Below, piece after piece: positions 46,301-56,720 of a stretch of 64,000 nt of DNA. The notes under the pieces are model-generated. The model had not been told where the DNA came from. It was given only the letters and a program-made list of their open reading frames with translations, and did not search any database. Source of the DNA: Muricea muricata (Eukaryota > Cnidaria > Anthozoa > Malacalcyonacea > Plexauridae). Both the position numbers and the translations under genes were made by a program. The stretch spans positions 50,066,879 through 50,130,878 of the forward strand of contig OY979716.1 in assembly GCA_963855995.1 (NCBI GenBank), read 5' to 3'. Numbering within the stretch: the stretch's first letter is position 1; each line of letters begins with the position of its first letter.

Positions 46301-49150
46301 ATCTGTGAATTACGAATATGAGCAATACATGTATTGTGTACACAGTGCAAAGTGAAAAAATGGCCTTCATGCTTCATATACCATGTTAGTAATCCACAGA
46401 TAGGGTACTTGCTCTGGGAAGGGAGGACCAAAAGGTTTGAAATTCATTGTAATACATGCATGGGCATTGCAAATATATATGTGATATAGCACATGCGCTA
46501 TATCATATTGATAATTCACAGCTACAAATTACCAATAGACTAAGCATACATCAGAGTAGAAGGTGTTGTGCTCAAATGGGGAAACAGTATGCGGTAATAG
46601 CGAAATTATCTTGTTTTGGAGTTTTTATAATGCATACAAAAGTCATGTTGTTACAGTAATAAATTCTGAAAATATAACAGTTTAAGCTTTAAGAAAATAC
46701 AATCACAATTATACAATGGCATAGTTAGGGTTATACATATGAGTGAATGACTGGGTAAATAGTACTGCTCTGAAGCAAAAATATGGCAAAGGCATACTGC
46801 TTGTATATTTTCACCACAGTTCATAAAATATAACTAATTAAACACCCTGCAAAGTGATTAGCCTAATTCATGTAAAGCTTTATAGACTGACACATGTGTA
46901 GTCAATATGAATTTCTAATGTTAAGGATTTGTTGGGGAATTTTTTTGGTTGTAGAACCCATGGTTTTGTAAATTGTATAGTTCACAGTCTAGAAAAATAT
47001 CAGTGAGACTAGTTTCAATATCAGTGTCAAATGCATAATTATGTAAGATGTTTGATCTGTTTAGAAAATGTGGCACGTGCAATTAAAAAATTTCATTTGA
47101 AACACTGCATCATCTCAGGCATCATTGTGAACAAGGTGTATTAGCATAAAAATGTTAACCAAACAATTTTTGAAATACATGGCATGTAACTACTGATACT
47201 ACTGTAAATTTCATCTGCACCTGAATGTCAGTTGACATGTGGTGAAGACATAGAATACTTGACTCCATGGCTATCAGGTATGCGATAATTAATTGTGCAA
47301 TATTCTTAAAATAATTTTAAAAAACACCAGAAACAGTATGAAATTATTCTTTGTTTTCTTAAAGATCATATAACCTACAGCATTAAGCAAGGCTACTTAA
47401 ACATTGAATCACATGATTAAGATAGATCAATTTGCCTGTTTCAAACTTAACTGCCATCTTAGCTAATCATGCTAGGTATTTTTGCTTAATATTTTTGTGT
47501 GGTGTCCACTGGCAATTTGAACCTGCACAAGTGGGAGAACCTTCAGCAAAAATGACCAGTACGAAACTGTGAATTGTTTTACAAATAAAAACCAGACAAC
47601 CTAAAAAGTTTTGACCCCCCCCCCCTTCAAATTCCTGAGTTCTAAATTACCCTCTACCTGTCAAACAGCCATAATTCAATTCATTTTTTGTTTTAATTTA
47701 AAAAATTTTGATTTGTAAGTAAATTTCTCTGTACATCTAACCACATTATATGGGGGAAGTATGGATCTTTTCTGGAATGACCAGCCCATATTAATCCTAT
47801 GTTGTCATCATTACCTTCTGGCATTTCACAACTTTCCTAGTTTATATTTCTATTTTTAAAAACAGTCAGGTAGTCTATCTACAAAGTGCAATTGAATGCA
47901 ATTTTGGTTAGCTTTTAAGATGAAATTCACGAGATCACATTTGCTATTATATTTTCCTAAAATTTATTAGTTGCTTACTTTCAACATTCACAATTAATTC
48001 TTTTGCTGGACAACTCGAGTATTAATACATAAATCTAATTTGCTCACTGGAGTGCAATTTTGGCATATCTCTGACTCAAAATTATGCAATTCGGATGAAA
48101 TTCTCCTTTTGCCTGATTAGTTTCAAACTAGGTACAGAAGTCACACAGTCAGTGTCACACTGGATGCAGTGCACTTAATCTGAAAAACTACAAGTGATTC
48201 TTTTTGAAAATGTGTCAAAATTTAATGAGCTGCCAGAATGGGTGTATTTTGACAAATTTCTCAAGAATTACAATTAATTTAACATTAATGACATGACATT
48301 CTCATGTGATTAGTTATATATCATATCGTAAAAAAGTACTGACATTCACTTGGCTAATCATATTTACAGCATTTTTTGCAGCAATTTTCTCAGGTACATA
48401 GTACAGGTCTGTGCATATGAACCCATGTCCTAGAAGATTTGTTTTGTGTTGTATAATGCACAAGTCATTTGAACCCACCAACCCCCAACCTCAGGGTATA
48501 CATGGGGCATTCAGTTTGTATATGCCTGAAATTTAAATTTCTCACACAAACAAAGTGAATTCCCTGCCCTCCCCCCCCCCCCCCGAGGTAGGGTGGTGGT
48601 CAAGGGGTTCGAATGACTTGTCCATATAATCCTTCTGCTAACCATCACATCTCAGTAGAACTTGATAAACACAGTAATTTATGTGTATTATTAAAGGCAA
48701 CTACTGCAGGCTATATACAACAAATTGACTTGAATAGTCGTGGATTTTTACAGTTGTGGAATTTACCTGATATGTGTTCTCTGAAGCACAGCATTCGTCA
48801 CTGACAGGGAAAACTTCCTCCACTGGGTTTTCACGAGCTGAATATAATATATAATATTAAATAATTAGCCCATGAATACAGCATTTTAAAACTATTTTGT
48901 TAAAGAATATTACCATAGTAATGTTACAATAGTGAAAGTCATAACATTCAGTCACCTTCGTTAACGTTGATCAATGTAGATTGTCTAGATTCGTCGCTAC
49001 TAGAATCACTATCTGATAACACGACAGGTTGCCGGACAAGTTGTCTTGTTGTTCGGGATGGTAAAGCCAAATGTCGCCTGTATGTCGTTTCTGATACCAG
49101 TTCGTTGCAGTGAGAGCAAAAAAACGTAACCGCTATTCTCTGAACAATCC
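43376..49150 (-). CDS. Tnp2-type CACTA (EnSpm) transposase, one frameshift
   Basis: Exons about 49150-48956, 48837-48767 and 46070-43376 join in phase. Exon 1 has a C2H-type finger (FFCSHCNELVSETTYRRH) then a Ser/acidic stretch. Exon 3 continues with an acidic region (DDPPDSEDEVWNDIPEDLFE), a Cys-rich CLMCTKCYKYNECVKEVNGR block, YYPIFYYCYNSIINSIEKLV and the Tnp2 core: NFDFFQPMKHRKDYSVGVLY, IIPAMGHEPKHLNEFLKPAV, CSRCLKRFPGS and FCSIDPMHNLFLGTAK. It would excise and integrate the CACTA element. One extra A in the A6 run (plus-strand T-run 45493-45498) shifts the frame between the Cys-rich block and YYPIFYYC. Removing it restores a single product. The start Met is not found in exon 1 (an in-frame TGA lies upstream), so a further 5' exon is likely. 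Confidence 0.85.
46071..48766. other. Large intron of the CACTA transposase
   Basis: 2.7 kb, bounded by GTAAAT and TAG on the minus strand. AT-rich with C-runs near 47615 and 48570. I see no gene or structured repeat inside. Confidence 0.55.
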
Positions 49151-49329
49151 ATTTCCTAAGTTCTTTGATTCACGAAAAAAGATAAAACCACGAAAACAAA
49201 TCTTCGTATTTCACACCCAGCCTTTAAAATAATATAGGCAAAACAGGAAGCGACGACCGAAATTATATTTACTTAATCTATCCACGATTACCCCTCCATA
49301 TCCATCTAAACGATTCCCCAAATATTGAA

Positions 49330-49797
49330 ATGGCATATAATAATCTTTAATGTGCATATTACAAATTTAATTAAAGAATAAGAAAGTTTGCCATACCTTT
49401 ACTTATCTTTAATTTCTAACAAGATTTAAATAAAGTCAATCGGAACTTAAATCGCCTTTAATCTTTCATAAAAAGTGATTTAAAGTTTCCTATTCTTTTA
49501 ACAACATATAAACTCAAGAAAATAGACGAAGTAAAGATATGTTCTCTTTAATCACCTTTAAAACATGTATGTAAAATGAGAGATAAAGTTTCGTACGGCT
49601 TTACAAATATTTAAATTTCCCTGGAAAGATGAATAAAGATATTTCATGATTAAAGACACCTTTCAAACGTGGGTAAATGTAGATAAAGTGCGGATCCCCC
49701 TTTAATAGCTTTAAACAGCGCATATCACATTTATAGGTAACTTTCATACATTTACACAATGCGTAAATGTGAGAAAAAGTGTGGATTTCGTCCTGTG
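49330..49797. repeat. Right subterminal repeats and TIR of the CACTA element
   Basis: Degenerate CTTTAATCACCTTTAA, GATTAAAG and GTAAATGTGAG motifs in both orientations, ending GATTTCGTCCTGTG followed by TTA. It mirrors 5693-6300. Confidence 0.75.
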
Positions 49798-51039
49798 TTA
49801 GCTATGGCATTAAACAACAATTACACATTACCTGCTAATGACATGTCCAAAACTATCTAACCTCAGGCAGTAAAAACTAAGAAGTATATTAAATACTTTA
49901 TTATCAGCTACTTTTTGTAGAGGAATTTGCTGCCATGGTCAAACTTTCCATTTTCTTTGCATACTGATTTACGTCTGCGCAAGAGCCTATAATCATGCAG
50001 AACACCTGTAATATGAAAATATACCATACCTTTTCAAATCATTTCTGATAGCATGATCTTGTACCTCGTCAATTGTTGGTTTGCTCCCATCTAAACCCTT
50101 ACTTAAGCAGCCACACACTGCTGGGCTAAACAAACATGGTCGCTTGCCTCCTTGGACTATTATGGTGGCCAGCATTAGCCCAACTGTTTCATAATCGCGG
50201 TTTTGTAACATTCTGATGTTATACCGAATTGTGCAACCCATAAATGTATCTAAAAATATTAAATAATAACTCAAGGATTCACAGACATACAGCAAAGTAT
50301 AAGAAAAACCTATTACATTTAAAACAGTGTTTCTACTTGCACATAATTCTGTTATCTTTTGAATTTGACTTACTCATAAATATTCATAATCAAACTAGCA
50401 AGCTGCAAAATATTATTCACAATACATACTAGTCAAAGTACCATCTTTACATATTGCAACAAGGAGCAGATTCTCGTCTTCCCCCCCCCCCCAGATCAAC
50501 TGCATCTTCTTCTTCTGTAAATGTTGCAGACAAGAGACCATAGTTTTCCAGAAATCCTTTTCTTTTAAAATATGGAAGCGCAGTTTTCCACAGATTCAAT
50601 CTGCTCACAACAATTGCTTTCACTTTCTCATTGCAGAATGACTTTTTACTTGTGCTGTCAATTCAGTTTCACTCAATTCTTCTTGGCTTTCTTCAGCTGG
50701 ACCATTACAAATAGCATGCTGTTCAAGACTTTGCCTAATAGCTTCCTCAATAGCTTGATTCTCACTAACTCCAATGGGCCTTAATCCCCGAGCCAACGGC
50801 GCGCGAGGGTTACTAATTTCGTATTAGCGGAGTTCAAAGTCGTTGCTCGTGATAGGTAGGTAGTAAAAGTGGTATGTCATGACGTCATCTTCACTGATCT
50901 CAACAATATGGCCGACTATCATGAATGGCTATTGTTGATTAAATCTATTGTTGATTGATTAATCACGAATTCAACTGACAGCAAGCAAATATCTAAATTT
51001 GCTTTTTGCTCTACAATATTTTGTATTTTTGCAAAAAGA

Positions 51040-51330
51040 TTTGGCAACTTTCACAACCAACGAAGGGTGGTCATTTATGATCTCAAGAATATGGTGGAAT
51101 ATCAGGAGTAGCAAACACTTAAGGCATCCAAAAAGGCGAGAACTGAGACGAAAACGACTGCGACAAGACTCTTGAAGAGAGATTAATTCTGGGAAAATAC
51201 AGAGAAGCGCCAAGAATTGACTACGGTGTGAAACACAAGGCAAGTTTGTTGATAATGCGTATTTATACTCGTGTTTTAATGGTTTATAAAGGCCGGTGTA
51301 GCCGTACTTCTCCAGTATATTCACTGTTTA
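51040..51330 (+). repeat. Left arm of a ~260-bp imperfect inverted repeat
   Basis: Closely matches the reverse complement of 53240-53497 (shared blocks such as AAGCGCCAAGAATTGACTA and AGGCCGGTGTAGCCGTACT). The arms enclose the first HECT-B exons. The right arm runs up to the MULE insertion site. The nature is unknown: perhaps a duplicated upstream region in inverted orientation or an old TIR pair. Confidence 0.6.
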
Positions 51331-51577
51331 AATTCCAGAGTAAGTTTGTTTTGTAAATGCAAGACTGTCTTCTTATTACTGTATTTCAAAATATTGACGG
51401 ACTTTACATGTAAAAGAATATGAGCGAAGATACAAAATTGGCTTGAAACGGTTTTATTTCAAACTCAAAGTTTATGTAGATTAAAATTTAGTTTCAGAAA
51501 TATTTCAAAATGTCTAATATATGTAATTAATAGGTCGTATTTTATACCAAATTTAAGCTTACATTAGGCATAATAAG

Positions 51578-51909
51578 GGACTATTCATTATTTATGGCTG
51601 GGGGTGGGCTGGAAGAATGTAGGGGGGCATCTAAAATTTTAGGCAATTTGAGGGGGGTCATAAAAATATGCCAGTAGGTTGGGGGGTGTCGCCTGCTATT
51701 GAATAATTTGTTCAGTGATATGTTCATCAAAGCTAATATTTATTATAAATGTAAATACGAAATGGCGGGCTAGTTTAATATATATTTGTATTTTCATCAA
51801 GGGGGGGTCATGGATTTTTTGTTTTTTAAATAAGAGGGGTCAAGAAGTTTCTTTTTGGTTTATGATAGATATTACCAGCCCACCCCTGGCCATAAATAAT
51901 GAATGGTCC
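51578..51909. mobile_element. MITE with GGACYATTCATTATTTATGG ends
   Basis: 332 bp. The left GGACTATTCATTATTTATGG and the right CCATAAATAATGAATGGTCC are inverted, extending into GGGGTGGGCTGG/CCAGCCCACCCC. No ORF, and no target duplication that I would call. It lies in the HECT-B intron between linker and UIM exons. Confidence 0.75.
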
Positions 51910-53239
51910 ATAACATACTGATGACAAATGTTGTGCCATTTTAAAAAATTGTCAATAAAACAAGGATTAAAAACTCAATATGTTGTCATTTTGAAAAAAA
52001 TATGCAGAAAGAATAACAATTGCCGTGTTACTATGACAACAACCTATGCAAGTACTTCATGTAACTCCGAAAATATAGTTGCATGCTCTTAGTTAATGGC
52101 GAGGGGTTGCTGCATGCATGTATTTCTAGTAAAGAAATAGAATAGAATAAGTAGGTGATGTTTAAACTGTATGACCAGATAGGGCTCATTCATGTTAGCA
52201 TTACATTGATTTTATAAGTCTTACTTATAATCAAAATGTTTGAGCTTTAACAAATCTGTACTCACAAAAAATCAGTGGCAGAGAATGGATCTTCAGAAAA
52301 CAAATTTGTTTGTAATGAGTTTCATCATCTGTATCCACAATTTTTATTGCAGGCCCATCAAGACCACTGTTCGTTAGACTACCACTAATAGAAGGACCAC
52401 CAGTAACAGCAGAGCCAGGAATTTCACCGGATTCAATGTCACCTATCTCATCAAATTCACTCTCGCTTGATGCAAAGTTTGAATCTTCTATAATGTTCTT
52501 GTCTTTGCTCAACAGGGGCCAAAACGGGCATAAATATAAGGAGAGTCGACCATAGCTTTTACCAAGACCTTTCAAGAGTAAAAGTCTGCACACAACCAGG
52601 GATTGTTTAAGCCGATTGCCCATCGGGATAGACGAGTTTGTATTGGCGTTAAGAGTCAAACGTTTTGTCGTAATCACGTTTTTTTTAATGCAGCTTCTAA
52701 AAGCGTTTTGTAGTCAGCATCCTTGCATATCTTGAGAGGCATGCTTTTACCTCTTAATGGGGACGCCAACCCTTCCTTGTTGAATTCCATCTGTGCGATG
52801 TTAATAGTTACTGCTTTTTAGCGGGTTTAAAATGTGAGGTTCTCTCTTCATTTTTCTTCGTCATGAAAGCTTTAAAAGTCGCTCGATTTTTGCCTGACGT
52901 TTCGATATTATTTTTATTATTATTGGTTGAATGATTTGATGCTGCCGCATTTGGGGCTTCGTCACGATTTCTGCTAAAATCATTATTTGTTTCTTTGTTT
53001 TCCTTCCCGCATGACAGGCAATATTTAAACGTAATTTGCATACGAGAACCACAATTTGAACAGAACATGGCAGCGACCCGATGAAGACGATCAAGATATG
53101 TGTGAGCGCGCAAAATCTTACAAATACTGTATTTCGACAATTATTACGGTGTTTCGACATTTATTTCGATGTTTCGAAAATATAAATATATTTGTGTGTT
53201 TTGAAATATATTTGTGTGTTGCACTTGTGGGCACCCTAG

Positions 53240-53497
53240 AATAGACTGGAGGAGTACGGCTACGCCGGCCTTTATAAAGCATTAAAGCACAAGTGTAAAT
53301 ATGCATTATCAACAAACTTGGCTTGTGTTTCACGCCATAGTCAATTCTTGGCGCTTCTCTTTATTTTCCCAGGATTAATCTCTTTTCAAGAGGCTTGTGG
53401 CAGTTGTTTTCGTCTCAGTTCTTGCCTTTTTGGATGCCTTCGCTACTCCTGATAGTCCGTCATATTCTTGAGATCACAAATGACCACTGTTCGTTGG
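53240..53497 (-). repeat. Right arm of the inverted repeat
   Basis: Partner of 51040-51330, located upstream of the HECT-B start. The MULE target site GTTCGTTGG (53489-53497) lies inside this repeated sequence. Confidence 0.6.
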
Positions 53498-53509
53498 GGC
53501 ATGGTAGAA

Positions 53510-53665
53510 AATGCGGACTACGGATTGTGGACTGTGGACTCAGACTGCGGACTCGGACTGCGGTCTCGGACTGCAGATTCTGATTGCAGACTCGGACTAC
53601 GGATTCAGACTGCGGACTACGGATGGCGGACTACGGATTGCAGATCGCAGATTACGGAAAATCGG
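53510..53665. repeat. Minisatellite in left MULE TIR
   Basis: Tandem variants of a 6- to 12-bp unit, GCGGACTCGGACT / TGTGGACTACGGATT type. The inverted counterpart is at about 59305-59418 with a different unit number. Both arrays produce spurious ORFs. Confidence 0.85.
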
Positions 53666-54146
53666 AGTGCGGCGTGCACAATTTTATTTTGACTACATCT
53701 CAACATAAATTTCTGTTTTTTTATGTAAACATATGTATTTCAAACACAAATGGAGTTTCAATACTTAAATTTTTTTAACGAACTGTTATTTCCAACACTT
53801 AGTAATTGGATAGTATGTACCGCCCATGCTTGTATAATATAGCTAATTAGTACCATGAAAATACTCTTTCTCACAGACAGTGGAGTTATCAGCCATTTCG
53901 GGTATACCATGTATAGATTTCAACTCAAAATTATGGATGCGAAACTTGTATGCTGATACAGAATAAATAAAAATAGTCAACACATGCAACTTAAAATAGC
54001 TAAATTGCTAAATTTCGTAAAACGCGAGTGAACAATTAATGTTTGTTCATATCCAACAGTAACATAATATCAACAACAATCCGACACCAGCCATTGACAT
54101 AAGGTTCTAGCAGCAGCCAGTGTTTTTAAATTATTTGCTTGTTGTG

Positions 54147-56400
54147 CTACAATCCAAAATGGTTTCTTAGATATTGTCTATGGGGTTCCTGTAGATGAGC
54201 CCCGATTTGTGCAGAGACAGTACATAAATGCCCTTCAAAATCTGGCTTCTTGAGTTTTAGGCACCAAACTTTGCAATAGAAATATACATTGGCCAGTTTG
54301 CTTTGTGCAGTTCCTTGGTACGACCACTCTCTAACCATCTTTGAAACGATAACCAGGTCGTTTTGGTGCTTTTGCCTCAGAGTATTGTCACACCAAAAAA
54401 AAAAACGATGTCTGTGCTGGGGAAAATTGCAACACATATATTAGAAATTGACCCAGAGTAGGATTATGAAATGCAGGACGATTCTCTGTTAAGGATAGTG
54501 GTCGGACAATGGATGGTAATGGAGGTGGACAATGTGGAATTGAGCCAACTGGTTGTCTTGTGGATGGACAAAAATACATATGACAGTTGTGTAATAAGGT
54601 TTGTGGGGGCTAACAGATGTTACCGCAATCGGGCGATGTGGAATCGAACCAACTGGCTGTGCTGCAAAGGGTACCGTGTATGGAGGGGCATTTGACTGAG
54701 TTGGAAACGCTGTTGCCACTTGTTCATGCAATTCACCTGTTTGATGCTGAGCAGCCAGTTGGACAGGTGTACATGAACTTTTACTCGGTGGTAGTGGTGA
54801 CGAAACATGACGTTGGTACAAAGCAGACGAGGATAGAATGGAAACAGGTATTCTTCCACTAGTGGAAAAGAAACCAGGAGCGAGGATCTGGTTTGAGACT
54901 GATTGATGCTGAATTACATCTGGGACACGAGATACAACTTCGGTTGGTGGAGGACAAGCTCCTTCTTTTTTTCTAGGTGCTTAACTTGCTTTTTCCCCTC
55001 TTCCTGGTGGCATCCCAAACATTATCGCTTTTGAAAAACTAATGCCACCTTTATTCCTTTTAGAACATGCTAGCTATTCAACAAATTGCTTTAATGTCCC
55101 AAGCTTTATATTTGCAGCTATTGCATGTTTACAAACTGATGACAATGTGAATCCTGGGCAATTTCCACAATCAGTTTTTTCATTGGAGAAAACATTCACG
55201 ATATGAGGCTTTCGAGGATTGGATAGAGATGATACAAAACAGTGTCATTCGATTGGCATGTTACCACCCCAGGCGTCGTTGTCAAAGTGATTGCCTTGTT
55301 GACAGTAAAAGACAAGATCTCCCTCGGTACCTAATCGATGCCACCACAGAGCATCTGTTGCATGACTGGATCGTCTTGAATGGTAACGATATTGTTAATC
55401 TTAACGATATTCGGACCCGACGCTTCTTCTATCTTTACGGTATGCAACTTTTCCACAGCTTTCTCACGCTGGTTCTCTTGTATCCTGCTCCATTTATCTT
55501 CCGAAATTTGTAAGAATTTATACTTCTGCTTGTACTCGCCCTTCTCCACCGCAGCTAATTCAATTTCTTGTTTCTGTGCATTTACTAGTTTTGCTAAAGA
55601 CGCGCAAAGCGAAAATTCATCGACTTCTTTTTTCCCTTCCCTCTCCTTTTTCACAAATTCCTGAATGGACCTGTTCGTCTGCTTGGACCGGTTAGTCGTA
55701 AATCACTCGGGAGGACAGCTGAGTCCTGCTCTTTCACGAACCGATTTGATTACAGACGTTACGAATTCCTCACTTTTAGTAGCCATAAACCAGCAGTGAA
55801 AAGCTACGCCGTTGCTGTGAAGGGCTGACCATTTTTCCTTGAGATTGTGAAGCATATTTAGAAACTTTTCACTGTCGTTCGCTTCAGTTAAGCCACTTTC
55901 ACGAACTGTTCCAGCTGTCTTGCCAAATATATCCGCAACAATACTGGACTTAAACTGCCTGACAATTCCAAGATATTGGAATTTTTTTCGATATTTTTTT
56001 TCAAATGAAGCTCGCAAAGAAGGTGCACTGGACGATCGAAATTGTTTTTAAATCCATCGACGAGGGCTCTTTCATCGTCAGTCCCAAATGCCATTACAGT
56101 CCGTAAGTCTAGTTCTAGTGTTCTCAACACTCCACTGAAAGTAGAGTACGTCTCCGTAGTTTTCTTCTCATGCAAAAGTACTGGTCCAATCATAGAGGGA
56201 TTCTTTCCATCTCGTTCGTTTTCCAGCAACAACTGTTGATATGTTGTCGGTGTAATGTTGAACCTTCCAATATTGAATGTGGGGTCAACAATAAACGGTC
56301 GATGTTCAAGTTCCTTGCAACAGAACCGCTTTAAATCTTGCAATTGAAAGTCAGTAGTCATTACACATAATGGCTCTGGAGCAACTCAGATGTCATGGAT
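54147..56400 (-). pseudogene. MULE transposase, decayed
   Basis: Reading down the minus strand: QLQDLKRFCCKELEHRPFIV with VDPTFNIG (first catalytic Asp), MIGPVLLHEKKTTETYSTF, VMAFGTDDERALVDGF (second Asp) and LLCELHLKKNIEK, the MULE core. A missing A in the A7 run near 55980 shifts the frame to FQYLGIVRQFKSSIVADIFG. A TGA after SCPPE (about 55707) and further breaks follow. NCPGFTLSSVCKHAIAANIK (about 55175-55115) is the SWIM-type zinc finger. A Pro-rich stretch with repeated QPVGSIPH and a C-terminal Cys-containing region reach about 54147. The start is uncertain because the region upstream of about 56400 is disturbed by later insertions. Not functional as it stands, although the first shift could be an assembly error. 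Confidence 0.75.
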
Positions 56401-56483
56401 GAAAGCTTTCTTTCGGTCGTTTACTTGTTTCTTACTTTAACCAAGAAGACGATATATATGTATATATGTATATATATATATCA

Positions 56484-56712
56484 TCATATATATTAATCAC
56501 GAGCTGAAATATAAACCTCCAACCTCAACTAATGTATCTAGCACTGCCCAAAATAAGAAACGACTAAGAAACATCACCTGGTACAACCCTTCGTACAGTA
56601 AAAACGTCGCCACAAACATCGGCCGTACCTTCCTCAAAATACGTGACGAAGAATTCCTGGATAGTCACGTCCTACATAAAGTTTTTAATAGAAACACTGT
56701 GAAAGTAATATA
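56484..56712 (+). pseudogene. Penelope-like retroelement fragment
   Basis: An open stretch with KKRLRNITWYNPSYSKNVAT, then NIGRTFLKIRDEEF, HVLHKVFNRNTVKV. This matches the conserved RNIxWFNPPYSxNVxTNIG region that precedes the GIY-YIG domain in Penelope-like elements, from memory of the family. An AT-dinucleotide run (56450-56490) precedes it, and the Tc1-like insertion cuts it at 56720. Confidence 0.6.
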
Positions 56713-56720
56713 TATGTATA

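Larger units (their letters stand above)
5693..49797. mobile_element. 44.1-kb CACTA-type transposon carrying kinase cargo
   Basis: The left end CACAGGATGAAATC and the reverse complement of the right end CACAGGACGAAATC match at 13 of 14 bases. They are bounded by TTA at 5690-5692 and 49798-49800, the 3-bp duplication expected for CACTA elements. Both ends carry hundreds of bases of degenerate CTTTAATCAC/ACATTTAC subterminal repeats. The element encodes a Tnp2-type transposase (43376-49150, -), a coiled-coil gene (7110-10405, -) and a protein kinase (+). Exons of one HECT gene lie on either side, as expected if the element landed in it. Two extra copies of an 11.48-kb block account for about 23 kb; without them the element would be about 21 kb. 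The end motif CACAG differs from the classical CACTA/CACTG. Confidence 0.8.
50030..53068 (-). pseudogene. HECT-B, 5' portion: zinc ribbon, UIM and HECT N-lobe
   Basis: The ATG at 53068 opens MFCSNCGSRMQITFKYCLSCG, a CxxC...CxxC zinc ribbon, then FKAFMTKKNEERTSHFKPAK. A one-base loss near 52822 shifts to TINIAQMEFNKEG, and a further shift near 52685 leads to an acidic linker (ASSESEFDEIGDIESGE, to about 52260). After an intron, IGVSENQAIEEAIRQSLEQH (about 50760-50700) is a ubiquitin-interacting motif, followed by NLWKTALPYFKRKGFLENYG, the HECT start, with a stop nearby and a G10 run near 50480 disturbing the frame. The exon ends at 50430 and joins 50249-50030 in phase (ETVGLMLATIIVQGGKRP, N-lobe). 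The next exons are across the CACTA element at 5689 and below. Multiple lesions suggest a pseudogene. The zinc ribbon/UIM/HECT layout is common in cnidarians. Confidence 0.65.

Noticed and set aside
50870-50890. CRE-like TGACGTCA site
   Set aside because: A single occurrence of an 8-mer with no nearby start that it clearly serves; not enough to call a promoter.
53468-53778. Overlapping ORFs with DCGL repeats (and 59232-59426)
   Set aside because: Open only because the minisatellite unit is a multiple of three; all frames look alike.
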